Shown here piece by piece: positions 24,960-36,199 of a stretch of DNA of 64,000 nt (the first letter of the stretch is position 1; each line of letters opens with the position of its first letter). The position numbers and the translations under genes are program-made. The notes beneath the pieces were generated by a model. The model worked only from the letters and a program-made list of their open reading frames with translations. It had not been told where the DNA came from and did not search any database. Source of the stretch: Takakia lepidozioides. Taxonomy: Eukaryota; Streptophyta; Takakiopsida; Takakiales; Takakiaceae. Location: positions 76,736,756 through 76,800,755 of the forward strand of contig CM060731.1 of NCBI GenBank assembly GCA_030704615.1, in the 5' to 3' direction.

Positions 24960-25284
24960 GCACACTCAAATGGTACCTTGGATTTGCCATAAACTTTGCA
25001 GCCCAACACCTCTAACATCAAATGCATAAAAGCGAGCCCGAGTAGCTCTCCATTGCTGAATTGTCTCATCGTATGGAAAATTCTTCAAGGTGTAAAACCT
25101 TTGAGCAAACATACGCACAACAAGAGGCAATGGGTGGTAAGTCTGTTACGTAATTTTGACTTGACAAAAACCAAAGTGCTGAAGCATCTTTTGTCCTCTA
25201 CACTGCCAACAACCTACACCATTGCAATATCAGCCACTTTAATATATTCTGGAAAGCTATGAACCATAACCCTAGATGCAATGA
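24960..25284 (-). pseudogene. hAT transposase, C-terminal dimerisation part (broken)
   Basis: The minus strand reads FPEYIKVADIAMV, a TAG stop, then VVGSVEDKRCFSTLVFVKSK and LRNRLTTH. After a one-base frame change it continues as PLVVRMFAQRFYTL, FPYDETIQQWRATRAR. This is the C-terminal dimerisation region of a plant hAT transposase. Its N-terminal part lies at 60.2-62.5 kb in the opposite orientation; gypsy A was inserted between the two. The stop and the frameshift make it non-functional. Confidence 0.75.
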
Positions 25285-25289
25285 CAGAC

Positions 25290-25808
25290 TGTCATGGACA
25301 TAGCCCAGAGGAACTTATCAGGAGTAAATACCAGAAGTTACCAAGTTATCATGCTACCAAAAATTACCATGACTTACAATGATTTACCATGATCTATCAT
25401 GATATACCATTACTTACCAAGTTATCAGGAGTTTACCAAATTACCAAGAGTAACTTGGGAAACTGCTCAGGAAGCTTTCTTTGGAGGATACTTCTCCATC
25501 AAGGACTGGACACTCTTCAGTCTCGCCAACACCAGTTCAAGTTACTATTGTTTCCAGTTCCCAGTACTCCAGTCCAGTTCCCAGTACCCTAGCCCAGTTT
25601 CCAGTATCTGGTACTTCAGTCCAGTTTCCAGCATTCCAGTATTCAAGTTGTGTTCCGATATCTTGTACTCTTGTTCATTGTTATAAAGATTGTCTTGATT
25701 CATATTTACTCATCGTGCATACGGCCACGCCGACCTTGACTTTTTGCCTAGTCTTGTACCTTTGGTCTGATCTTTTGTTTGTGTTCAGTCATGTTCTCGT
25801 CCTTGACA
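25290..25808 (+). mobile_element. 5' LTR of gypsy element A
   Basis: It starts TGTCATGGACATAGCCCAGA and ends CCTTGACA, so it is bounded by TG...CA, 519 bp. The five bases before it (25285-25289) are CAGAC. The same five follow the far end of the partner LTR at 62.5 kb, where the plus strand shows GTCTG at 62512-62516. The partner is in opposite orientation, with a near-identical 'VPSTLAQFPVSGT' shadow translation. An AGTTCCAGT-like short repeat and several ATTACCATGA-like units lie inside. Confidence 0.85.
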
Positions 25809-25899
25809 GTTTGGCGAGACTAAAGTTTGTTCCTAGTTAATTAAGATAGAAGGCACATTTGCGGAAATGGTCGCCGCATTGTAGAGTCTTCAGCTCCAA

Positions 25900-26889
25900 A
25901 TGCAAGAACTTCGTGCCTCTACTGCCCAACTACAAGTTGATCAGTCTCAAGATCTTGGCAACGCTCTCAACAATTTGCAACAACAAATTTCAGAGTTGAA
26001 GGAGAACAATGGATCTTCAACGTTACGAGTCCCTACTACAACAAATCCTACTGCAACGGTTCCTCCAAATCTTCAACAGATTACAAGGGAACCAAAGGTC
26101 AGCATGCTCGAAAAATTTGATGGAACGAGATCAAGATTTCGCGGTTTTGTTCAACAAGTACGATTGTTCCTACGACTACATCCACAACGCTACCCTGATG
26201 AAGGTATTCAAGTGGGATTTGTGGGCACCATTCTATCCGACACTGCCATATCTTGGTTTGCACCGTTATGAGAGAAAAATTCGCATTTATTATACAATTT
26301 TGAAGCGTTCATGTCCGAGGTCACTGCAACGTTTGGAGAGAATGATAGAGAGAAAGTTGCAGAGACAAAGATGCGAAATTTTCGACAATGAGCACGTCCA
26401 GTTTCCGTTTATGCTGCCGAATTTTGACAACTTGTGTGTGACCTCGACTGGAATGAGAAGAGTCTCATTAGTCAGTTTCGATGTAGCCTAAAACATGATG
26501 TAAAATATTTGTTGCTGACAATGCCAAACGTGAGTACACTGAGCGAATTCATCACCCAAGTCATTGCATGCGATAATCGTTTGTTCGAAAGACGTCAAGA
26601 GAAACGATCTGGATGGTCGACAACGCACCATGTCACTGCTACTACGACACCAAACACAACGATCCATCAGACATCCGGTAATGATCCTATGCAAATTGAT
26701 GCTGTCCGATTCAAGCCATTGACACCACAAGAAAAACAAAGACGGCGTTCGAATGGATTATGCCTTTATTGCGGAAAAGATGATCACATAGTATTAAATT
26801 GCCCCAACAAGAGAAGATTCAAAGTTTGGGGCACAACTCAAGTGTTCAATACGAGGAGGTCGGAAAACGAAGATGTCCAGTCACAGTAG
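25900..26889 (+). pseudogene. Gag of gypsy element A, with zinc knuckle, interrupted
   Basis: Capsid-like polyprotein of a Ty3/gypsy retrotransposon. The N terminus is Gln/Leu-rich and probably coiled-coil. It is followed by EPKVSMLEKFDGTRSRFRGF, FVGTILSDTAISWF and, near the end, a CCHC knuckle CLYCGKDDHIVLNC. The frame is broken by stops near 26270 and 26390, by a frame change near 26430 and by a TAG at 26887. It follows the 5' LTR and precedes the protease, as expected. Confidence 0.8.
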
Positions 26890-27011
26890 GGACCATGCGG
26901 CTAGACACCCCAAATTTCTCACCAAAGAAATGTCTTTTTCTACCTCCGGACCCTGTATCATATTTCACAGTTCCAGTAAAGATCAGGATATGAAATCGAG
27001 ATAACTCCGTA

Positions 27012-27254
27012 GAAGCATTTTTGGACTCAGGCGCTTCAGCATGTTTTATTGACAAAGACTTTGCGAAACAACACGATTTAACGCTCGTAAGAAAGAAATT
27101 CTCGGCCCTTGTTGAAGTCATCGATGGACGACCGTTAGCATTTGGAAATATTGACCATGAAACTCAACCCCTTGAAGTGAAGCTTAAAAATCAAGCATCA
27201 CAAATTGTTTTCAATGTCATACAGTCTCCAACGAATCATGTGATCATTGGATTT
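27012..27254 (+). pseudogene. Aspartic protease of gypsy element A, N-terminal part
   Basis: The frame carries the active-site motif DSGASACFID and then NHVIIGF. It stops where the 26.4-kb element begins. The expected continuation (PW..HNPDIDW) is found at 53664 on the far side of that element, so the protease was split by the insertion. Confidence 0.85.
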
Positions 27255-27278
27255 AACTCAATTTTAACTAATTCCGGA
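27255..27278 (+). repeat. Left terminal inverted repeat of the 26.4-kb element
   Basis: It starts AACTCAATTTTAACT and ends ATTCCGGA. It is followed by two further TCCGGA copies (AAGTCCGGATTGAAGTCCGG). Confidence 0.85.
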
Positions 27279-27779
27279 CTTTGAAGAAGTCCGGATTGAA
27301 GTCCGGATTTAATGAAAATACGGATCTATTTACTAAATATATAATAAAATTTAATACGTATACACCTATATATAATAATATCATTTTAATTTAAGTATCT
27401 AAACTAATACTGAAAACCATTCTTATATTCAATTTTCACTTTGAATGTGAATACAAACTTATTCATATCACTCTTTTGTAGAAAACATCACTACAATTTT
27501 AGTTTTTTCCACTTTGAGTGGCGAAAGATATTGGCATCAACGCATTGTCGTATATATATGGATTTATCGACTTCAGGATTGAACTCAAAGTATTGATTCA
27601 CATCTACATATACATATAATGACATATCAATATATGAAGCGAGACGTTTGTTTTGTTTTGTAGCGTCGTTGAGATCTCCCAAATCGCGGGGCCCCAACGC
27701 AAATGCTTGGTGCCGTTGGAAAGCCCTCGATGTGGAATTTCAAGTACTTTTGGTTGCTGAAAATTTGTGAAAAATAGCA

Positions 27780-28465
27780 AAGTGGGCTTTCATGGGACAA
27801 TGATTGGAGCCTCGACATCAAGGGAAAGGTCTCCGGTCCAAATCTGGTTGTAGGCTTTGTAGAAAAGAAATGCATTTGGACTTAGATGACAATGATTGGA
27901 GCCTCGAGGGGACTAGATATATCAATAATAAATTGGGCCTTGACATTGGAGACGTACTGGGATACATAGGAAATTGCATTCGGGCTTAGATGACACTAGA
28001 CACTTGGGCCTCTACATGGGAGATGCACTTGGATACATGAATAGAAGATTGCACTTGGGCTTAGATAGGCCTCGACAGAGGAGACACAGTTGGATACATA
28101 GGAAATTGCATTCAGTCTCGGATTTCAGTTCTTCACACATGGCCAACGGCACAAGCTACACTAAAGGTCGCACTTGGGCCTCGACATAGGAGACGTACTA
28201 GGATACATAGGAAATTGCACTCGATTTTGCGTTTCAATTCTTCAGACATGGGCCGATGGCACAGGCTACCCTAGAGGTCGCACTTGGGCCTCGACATAGG
28301 AAACGCACTACATATGAGATCTTGCACTTGGGCTTAGATGACACAAGACACTTGGGCCAACAGCACAAGCTATCCCAAAGGTCGCATCCGGGGTTGGACA
28401 TAGGAGACGCATTTGGATACATAAGGGACTTAGATGACACTGGACACTTGGGCCAACGGCACAGG
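27780..28465. repeat. Irregular tandem repeat, units near 90-130 bp
   Basis: Recurring blocks are TGGGCCTCGACATAGGAGAC, TTGGATACATAGGAAATTGC, CTTAGATGACACTAGACACT and GGGCCAACGGCACAAGCTA. The blocks recur in changing order and length, at least five times. No gene is seen in it. Confidence 0.75.
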
Positions 28466-28644
28466 CTGTCCTAGTCCTTCTTGAATATGACATTTTGTTG
28501 ATCCAAAGTGCCAGATAGAAAAAATATATCCATGTATTACCAAAAATATATTATTCAAAAAAATGAATCCATGTTTGATACTGACACATTGTGTTTTGTA
28601 CCATGTAATGATATGTACGTATGAACATCATACTACAAGACCTT

Positions 28645-31023
28645 TTAGCGTTGAGACGAATATCCAAAAGAAGCTGAAGATGAACCTCCTTGCAATGATG
28701 ATTCGTTTGCAAAATGACTACCTTGCAAGAGAGGCATAACTCTACGTCGTCGTTTACTTATACCATGTTTCATTGTCTTGCTAATGTGCAGACGGTTCAA
28801 AATAATCTGGACATGACTCTCAACACCAGTGGACATGGTTCTATTCTCGCTGTGGTTGAACATATCATCGGAATTCACGCTCGCAACCACACTGCGTGAC
28901 GTTGAAGATCCAGATTTGCGGGACTCTAATTCCAATAGTCGAGTTGAGGCCTTCTCCCGTCGAATTATATTTTGCAACTCCTCCTCATGATTCACTGAAC
29001 AAAAAGTACACAATGAGACACTTCGAAATCCATGCCGAAGTACCATGGAGCCACAGATGAACAACAATTTAGTAAATTAAAATAATTAATTTTTTTTTGT
29101 CATAATCACCGAAATTTTTTTGGCGTACCAAGATAATCAGGTTGAAGAAGGCGAGGGTGACGAATAGATGGATCAACATATCTCCCGAACCAAGACCAAT
29201 GCCATCCGTCACATCTGATGGAAGGTCGTGTTCTCTTTACACAGTTTTCACTGACATAGTCCACCACACTAGAGGCTCCAATCATCTTGTGCATGAACGG
29301 CCAAACCGTCATCACCATATCACTCACGTTTTGGTCCATAGAGACATTTTTTCTTGAAGATAAAACATTGAAAGGAAGAGGGAAAAACCTTGTATTCTCT
29401 GGGTTCCTTAGTGCTTTGGAAGGCTCATCATCAACTAAGAGAATCTGACCTTGTTTTGCAAATGGCTTGTCTGCAAACTTTATTAAAACTTTGTCAATAT
29501 CTTTGACCACGTACTTCATTTCATACTTGATATAGCCAGACGCAATTGTACAGTGCTCAGCCGACCAAATGAAACAAAATTGTTTCATGATCTCCGGTGG
29601 AACAAAAGCTCACACCTGGACGAGGAATTACAAATGGTGTCTTTGGCACTTGAAGTTTTATGCGTCGTCCGGGATATTTAGCTCTCAACAACTCCAACCC
29701 ACTTGGAGGGGGTCTGAAGCACAAAAGACCGTTGACGCTTAATATGACAAGCATTCGTTTTTTCTGACCCGAGATGATTTGGGTGTTTACGCTCTTAGAG
29801 GCGGTCACCTAGAAATAAAAATGAAATATCATTAGTACTGCCAAAGAACAGAACATAAAATAAAAAATCACTAAAGAAAGATCACTTCGGACCATATGTC
29901 GAAGTGCATTGGGTATCTTTAAGAAAGAGACCCCATTGGCTAATAACATAGTTCATCTTCTGGCAACAACATCAAAGGACATAACCAGAGTAACGCCTAA
30001 AAGAAAATAACTCATATTCTTCAACAAAACATATAAAGATAACAAGAAATGAGAATAATGCGAAAATATTTGAAACCATTTTAGGCAAATCGCTTAAAGA
30101 CTTCTTTTTTAGGCTTTGTGAGTCTTTTTGAGTCTTTTTGGATATTGGGAGCTGCAATGAGGACGACAAATCAGCTTCTCGACCTCCATCAGCGGTCGAA
30201 CACTTCAACTTTGATCTTGGGGAAATATGCCATTTATCTTGAGAAATATCCGTTTTCTCACTTGCATTCAATGACTCGGATCCTGTCGATCTACGAACCG
30301 AATTGGAGAATCTTTGAATGGAGATTCCACCAGTATTTTTTGTTGCGGACCTCACTTTGCATGGTATTTTCTCAGATTAAGAGGATGTTGTAACAAAAGA
30401 GCTTTCCTTATGTAGATCTGAAGTTATCCCTCTTGAGACCACGAAACAATCAGACAATGCTTGGACATGCTCGGCTCAACTGAAACATATATAAGGTCTT
30501 GCTCGCAAAATGAAGTTTTAGTACATTTCTCGGTTCTGAGAGATCCATAAACTTCCCTTGCCTCGCCAAGAAATGTGGATTTATCCATTCTAAAATACTA
30601 CATTTTGGACTTGCAGCAATTGGTTCCGAAAGATCCGTGAGTTGTCCCTGCCTTGCCAAGAAGTGTGGATTGATCCACTCCAAAATACTACGTTTTGGAC
30701 TCGCAACTATCGGTAATTCAGATGATGCATCTCCACAGGGCAATTCAGACTGGGGTGGAATACTCTCCATTATAAGTCGTCTTCGTGCACATGGATTCAT
30801 TCTTGTATGTCCCGATATCTGAAAGAACAAAAATAAAGATACATTCTTAAGCATGACATCCAACCAATTCATATGAATGGGGATCATAGATAAAACAAAA
30901 TTCCAAATATACCTCTCTCTCCGAGATCCATGGTTGATTGTAAAAAGCAGATATACCATCGTTATCTTGAATTGAGCCAATCATTGACAATTGCGGAAGA
31001 CCGGTGCTACAGTTCAGGTCCAT
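28645..31023 (-). pseudogene. FCP1/NIF-like HAD phosphatase-like gene I, inside the 26.4-kb element
   Basis: Several exons read on the minus strand. A likely first exon 31023-30913 starts MDLNCSTGLPQLSMIG; exon 2 starts at 30818 after a TTTCAG acceptor and holds a 30-residue direct repeat (SPKRSILEWINPHFLARQ twice). Later pieces at 30355-29972 are basic and Ser-rich. Piece 29808-29620 holds KKRMLVILSVNGLLC, the position of HAD motif I; piece 29588-29106 holds FIWSAEHCT and then LLVDDEPSKALRNPENTRFF, the late acidic motif. In FCP1/SCP phosphatases motif I begins with the nucleophilic Asp; here it is Ser (LSVNG), so normal catalysis is unlikely. Frame changes between pieces, and the apparent lack of the segment between motifs I and II, leave gene or pseudogene open. 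Exon limits are approximate. Confidence 0.55.
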
Positions 31024-32729
31024 CTGTATAGCTTCCAAATTAGCTTATTCCAGTAGCGGAGCAATCTGTGAAAATGCATGAACACTTAATGTCAAAGAAA
31101 AAAAAACACAAACATATATGGGATACTTTGCACCTCATGCCAAAGTGAAATGAAGTGAAGTGAAGATAATGATCGAGGACCAATTCTAAAGATGTGGCAA
31201 TCCATCATTACGAGAGCTCTTCACATCCATATGGATAATATAATCACAAGTCTTACTCTCCGTGAAGCATGGTCAAGACAAGTCTTCCAAATCCTTCATG
31301 ACCAAGTTCCAACATGCAATGAGGCATGCATACAAATCATTGAATCACATTCGTAATTTTGATAGGTTGATTGCAAAAAAATGGGAATAAATATCAGGAA
31401 CAAACTTACAATATCAAAAACTTGGTGTAACTGACTAGATGAAATATGAGGACGGCGGTCAAAATGCTTGTAGAAGCCAACGACCATCAAATCTTCTCAA
31501 AGAGAAGAACCGTGACTATTTCAAGTGAAAGATATCTAAGTTCACTTCAAATATAATACCTTACTATCCAATGGAAGCTTTAAGTGAACTTAGGTATCCT
31601 CTACATTTACAAGTCAACTGGTTCTTTTCTTAGAGAAGATAATATGGTCATTGCTATATGTACTTAAGGTCTTGCCATGCTTTGTGGAACAAGTCCCTAC
31701 TAATGGTACATTGATTGAGAAGTAAGGACTTCGAAACAGAGGCCGAAGCGACCTCAAGTATAATAAAAAGAGAAATGTTTGGAGAGTGGTTGGGCTTAAT
31801 ACCTCCAAGCCCACTACAATAGCCATTTCATGCGGAAGTATATGAGCGTGAAAGCTTTGGTTGTCCATATCTGTAATATGATAACAGTTGTCTTGTTTGA
31901 TAGTTGGGACCGAATTATCCTTCAACTCCTCGATGGCCTGCATACAGTCAAGGATACACACCTAAAACTAACACCATAAAACCTAAAAGATATGTCAAAG
32001 ATTATGAAGAGACATGGAATGTTTAAATCTTTAAATGAATGTGAAATGCAAGACATGGATGATGGTACCAGTGTATTGTCGATGTGGACATGAGTTTGTG
32101 GTGACACATTTGACGAACCCATTCTCCCGATATCATATAATTTTTCATCTCCAATTGATGGATAAGAAAATTGAGCCAATGTTTTCTCCATAAGCACATT
32201 GGAGTTCCTTGAATGCAGTAAGCATCCTCAATGGTGCAACAAAGAGAGACAGTGTCTAGCTGAAGACTAATATTTGAAGGAGTCGGAATCCGTTCGGCGA
32301 TGTTGCGTTGTGCGACGAAATGCTCCGGAGATTGAATGAATGTTGATTTGATTGCAGTTGGAGTGCTATCAATTACAGGCTGACAAGATCCAATGGAAAG
32401 AAACGAGGGACCAAATCAATAGCAATTGTGAAATATGATGTCAAAAATATCCATCAAGTGATTAATGCCACACACAAGTAAGGGAACCCTATTACTTCGG
32501 AGATGAGACATTTCAATGGAGTAAATTATAAGAATCTTTGTAATCTATATATGCATCAATAGTTTGGTGTTCGATATTCAATATTTTAACATCATTAGTA
32601 TCCAAAGAATCAAAGATAAAAAAATAAAAAAAATGTACACAATAGAGAAGAACAAAGATGAAATTTATTCGATATTCATAAATACTATCATCAGTGACTT
32701 TTCTTGTACGCATTCTTATCAAGATAGTT
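31024..32729. other. Region between the two HAD-like genes; possible exons, unrecognised
   Basis: Minus-strand open pieces at 32197-32070 (EKTLAQFSYPSIGDEKLYDI) and 31961-31780 (LDCMQAIEELKDNSVPTIKQ) look like exons by composition and by splice-like ends, but match no family I know. They could be the 3' part of gene II or the 5' part of gene I. One 22-bp palindrome is at 31728-31749 and a weaker one at 31124-31145. Confidence 0.35.
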
Positions 32730-33378
32730 CATCAGTTTTCAAAACTTTGGATCCTCCATATTCTCTGGTGGAGCCCCAAATCTCTCCGAACGAACATATG
32801 TGGCCACGGACGTTGCTCGCGACAATCCGAGGAGATATTTCTCAAGCTTCTTCAATAAGCATTTGTCCTTTGCAATTGTTTCAAAGGTCAAAGGTTAAAT
32901 GCATGACCACGTAGGATTGACAACACACTTTGTTGGACTATCATCAACAAGGAGAGTATTGACCTCATCATATCGACCTGGGTACTTCTCCCACACTTTC
33001 CTAAGAGGCTTAAAGAAACATAGATGGATGATCTGTTTGATTTTGTCTTGCCTTGTAGTGAGGATCAGTATTTGGGGGGCAGACTATGCAGTCGTTTTGA
33101 GTCATAACAAAAACAGGTTGTGACAGACCTTCAAAAAGTCTCTTAACAATAGGCATGAGGTTTCGGAGCATCATACAACTCCAGATAGCTAGATCAAATG
33201 AAACACTTCATGAACGCCAGACTTGATCATAACGTTCACGTCGGTAGATCAATTTCTTGCCAATAACTAAGGGTTGTTTGAAATGTTTGCTTGCACTGGA
33301 ATGTTCCTTCACAACAATACCCTCCTCAATTCTCTCTGTGCGGCAAAGCACACCGTTCAGGTCAAATATAATTAGCAT
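32730..33378 (-). pseudogene. FCP1/NIF-like HAD phosphatase gene II (broken), inside the 26.4-kb element
   Basis: The minus strand reads MLIIFDLNGVLCRTE, with the FDLNG of HAD motif I, then FDLAIWSCMMLRN (motif II region), then VNTLLVDDSPTKCVVNP (late acidic motif). The last piece is LEKYLLGLSRATSVATYVRS, the usual C-terminal helix of this family. FCP1/SCP-type proteins dephosphorylate phosphoserine, for example on RNA polymerase II. The frame is broken by a TGA near 33225 and by frame changes near 33000-33020. Unlike gene I it keeps the nucleophile Asp. Its order and motifs match gene I, so the two are probably related copies. Confidence 0.6.
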
Positions 33379-33870
33379 TTATTTTTGGACACTCTGTATC
33401 TCGCCAAGAGGTCGTTGAGGCTCATTCTGGTGAAATCAGAGAGTTGCAACCCTGAAACAAACGAGTTAGCAAGAAGATACACAATTATTGTAATAACCAT
33501 TCAATAATACGAAGGCAACTAATATACCATACATATACACACATGGTTCTGGCTCCGAAATCAAAGAACCACAACATAGTATAATGTTCTTGACTCATTG
33601 GGGTCAATGGACAAATGGGTTATAGTTTTGGGTCTCACTGCTATATCAAGAGTGGATAAAAGATGACACTAAAGAGTTATTCATAAGTGTACGTATTACA
33701 TTGGGTCATAAGATGTAATTAGTTTTGTTATGTGTTTGAAAATTCAATACTTCGGAACATGTTTTGAAGTCCACACATCTAGAAAAATTGTAGAGTGAAG
33801 TTCATATAGTGTAGTAACACTTTACCAGATTTGGAGATGTTTCACCTTGCTCATTGTTCGTCTCCTTGAT
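33379..33870. other. Gap without a supported gene
   Basis: No coding signal was recognised. A 22-bp palindrome lies at 33749-33770. Confidence 0.35.
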
Positions 33871-35074
33871 CTACAGCTGTTGAGGTTGATTTGGAATGAC
33901 TGGGGGAATCCCCTGCTCCTGGAGCCTCTTTCGTGTTATCTCTTGGATCTGTGATAACATCTGTAGTGCATGTGTTGCTCCAGTGCTGTGTGTCTGTAGT
34001 GACAGCGGGCTAAGGACTGCGTCGAAGCTTGATTGGCTAACGTTGGTAATCACAGCATGACTTGTCACTTCCACTTGGGTCTGAGTTGTCCAATGTAACT
34101 CTGAGGGTGATTGCGACATAATGATCTCCCTCGTTTCTGAGAGTTGAACCTAGAACACACAATTATATTCATTAAGATTAATAGTTATAAAAGATGGATA
34201 TCAAACATATAATCAAATATTAGTTTACCAAGGAATGTACTACTCAAATTTATTGCAAACATTCATATCAACGGTTTTCAACAATGTCTCATCATCTACC
34301 CAATCATAGTGTTTCCTGATCATAGATGTTATGTACTTCATTCACTTTCCCAGTAGACGATCCTTCTCTACGCCTCTTCGTGGGGATGGGAGATTGAAAA
34401 TCCAGAGGCCTATCACCAGCTGCAGGAACAAAACCCCTATCATCTTGCTCAGCCTCTACATCATCCAAGGCATTTGTTTCCTCTGGACGTGGGGATATTA
34501 GACCCCTCCCAAGTACCGCACCCATTATTGACTAGACACGATAAGTCGGAATGGCATGTGGGATAGGCTCAAGAAACTGCATTGTTGGTGGGCGATCACC
34601 ATCATCATTGTGACGAGCCACATCCAAGATGTCAACAAACTCTGTCATGGTATTTTCCGGGACCTGCACATCAGACGCAATTGGATCTACCAGATTCACC
34701 AGATTGGCCTGATGACCCGTGGCATCGTAATCCAGCATCAGATTCATAGACCCAAGTTTCAAATTCCTCTCAAACGACGATAATTTCTCGTTATTTTCCT
34801 CGTTATGAGGACTACTAGTACCATCACCAATACCACCAGTACTTGGACCTTGGGTGGCACTGCCTTCTGTGATCTGAGGTGAAACTCTTTTGACCACATC
34901 GTCTTGTGGTTCCTTACTTTTAGTCCCATGTTGATTGTCTTCGTCTGAAACATCCACTATGGGATTGATTGTGCTAGGGATAATAGGGTTTAGTGGTGGA
35001 TCACGCCCTCCATGTTGACTCCTAGCGGTGCTCTGTTGGCCTTCGGTTGGACCTTTCCCTTTCTCTTGAAGCAT
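33871..35074 (-). CDS. Unrecognised acidic, low-complexity protein (exons)
   Basis: Three minus-strand open pieces, 35074-34532, 34525-34304 and 34119-33871, read in gene order. The first starts MLQEKGKGPTEGQQSTARSQ and is rich in Asp, Glu, Ser and Pro. The second contains a basic run PTKRRREGSS, a possible nuclear signal. The third is Gln/Ser-rich and ends PPVIPNQPQQL. I recognise no domain. They may be one gene with the pieces at 35.3-37.8 kb. Exon limits are not certain. Confidence 0.4.
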
Positions 35075-35340
35075 TAAGTGACGAAACTATGCCTCTACCT
35101 TCTGTTTGCATACCACCTTTTGGTCGTGGGAGTTGAAGTCAAGAACGCGTACTTGAAGAGCCTGGTGACATGATGATTAACTGTATCAGAGAAAAGATAC
35201 AAGTTAGAGACAGTGGAAAAATATTAAATATCCTACGCAGGAATTATAAAATGACTTCGGACCTTGTTTCAAAGCAACTAACAAAAAATGAGATAAGTGA
35301 AGATATAAAAATAAAGTGAAGAGATATAAAAAACTGTAAC

Positions 35341-36021
35341 TCAGAATATATTTATAATGATACTAGCACTTACATGGAGATGACAAGAAAGTGCAGGTCC
35401 TCCAAAAATATTGACCGCCGCCATTCCTGCCGTGCAAAACGAAGAGGCGATGTACGCATAGGCAGAGCTGCGAAGCTCATGAGTGTAGGACTTCAAATTC
35501 AGCTCGCGGTCTGTAAATTCGTCATTTGTACCCCTCAAGACAGTTTGAATTGGTTTGACTCTCAGACATCTGTCAATGTGCTCCTCTGGATGCACAAACT
35601 CTGCAGATGAGACCGGAAACACATAGTCCAGACAAAGATATGGTTCCGTCAATCCAAACTTACAGAACTTGTATTCAGTCTCCATCGCCCCAGGAAAATA
35701 GAGACCTTGAACACAAATAAATCTTTTGGCACCCTCTCCAGTTCGAATGTAGTAATTAAGATGAGCTGAAGATGTAGGACTAGTGCAATATTGAAACTTC
35801 ATGAATCGGAATGCGTTGAGGATTGTTGAGTAATCCGAGGGGGACCAAATTATCGAATCATCTTCTGGGAGAGTATTCACGAACACAAGACTGATGTTTG
35901 CAAACTCGTCCTTCGGGATATAGGCAAGTTTCGACTTGATATCATCTACTTTTGCTCCAATGCCAACATGCCTATAGTCCTTTTTAAACCTCCTTTTATT
36001 CATGTGCTCAATATAATTCAT
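35341..36021 (-). CDS. Unrecognised protein, long open exon in the 26.4-kb element
   Basis: An uninterrupted minus-strand frame of about 215 residues (MNYIEHMNKRRFKKDYRHVG onward) contains SIIWSPSDYSTILNAFRF, LNYYIRTGEGAKRF and FGLTEPYLCLDYVF. It has the composition of a globular protein, with no membrane segment. I do not recognise the family. A palindrome-bearing gap separates it from the next downstream open piece, which suggests an intron there. Confidence 0.45.
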   Translation of the reverse strand: MNYIEHMNKRRFKKDYRHVGIGAKVDDIKSKLAYIPKDEFANISLVFVNTLPEDDSIIWSPSDYSTILNAFRFMKFQYCTSPTSSAHLNYYIRTGEGAKRFICVQGLYFPGAMETEYKFCKFGLTEPYLCLDYVFPVSSAEFVHPEEHIDRCLRVKPIQTVLRGTNDEFTDRELNLKSYTHELRSSAYAYIASSFCTAGMAAVNIFGGPALSCHLHVSASIIINIF

Positions 36022-36199
36022 CGTGCTCTGATTAGACTTGTCTTGGCCCTTATATGGGTGGCGAACAGTCAGCTTGCAACTGAGAAGCTTTTCCGCGATT
36101 TTTCCCAGCTTCCGCCCAGATAGCCCCTAAATAGTCCTTAGCTGAGACCTAGTCATTGGAACCTGTACACCTTTGCAAGGCTTCCCAATGTTATCGATA

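Noticed and set aside
27250-27256. TA target duplication (Mariner-type) for the 26.4-kb element
   Set aside because: TA does stand on both sides, but removing one copy leaves the gypsy A protease out of frame, whereas a 4-bp duplication with one mismatch restores it. I left the class open.
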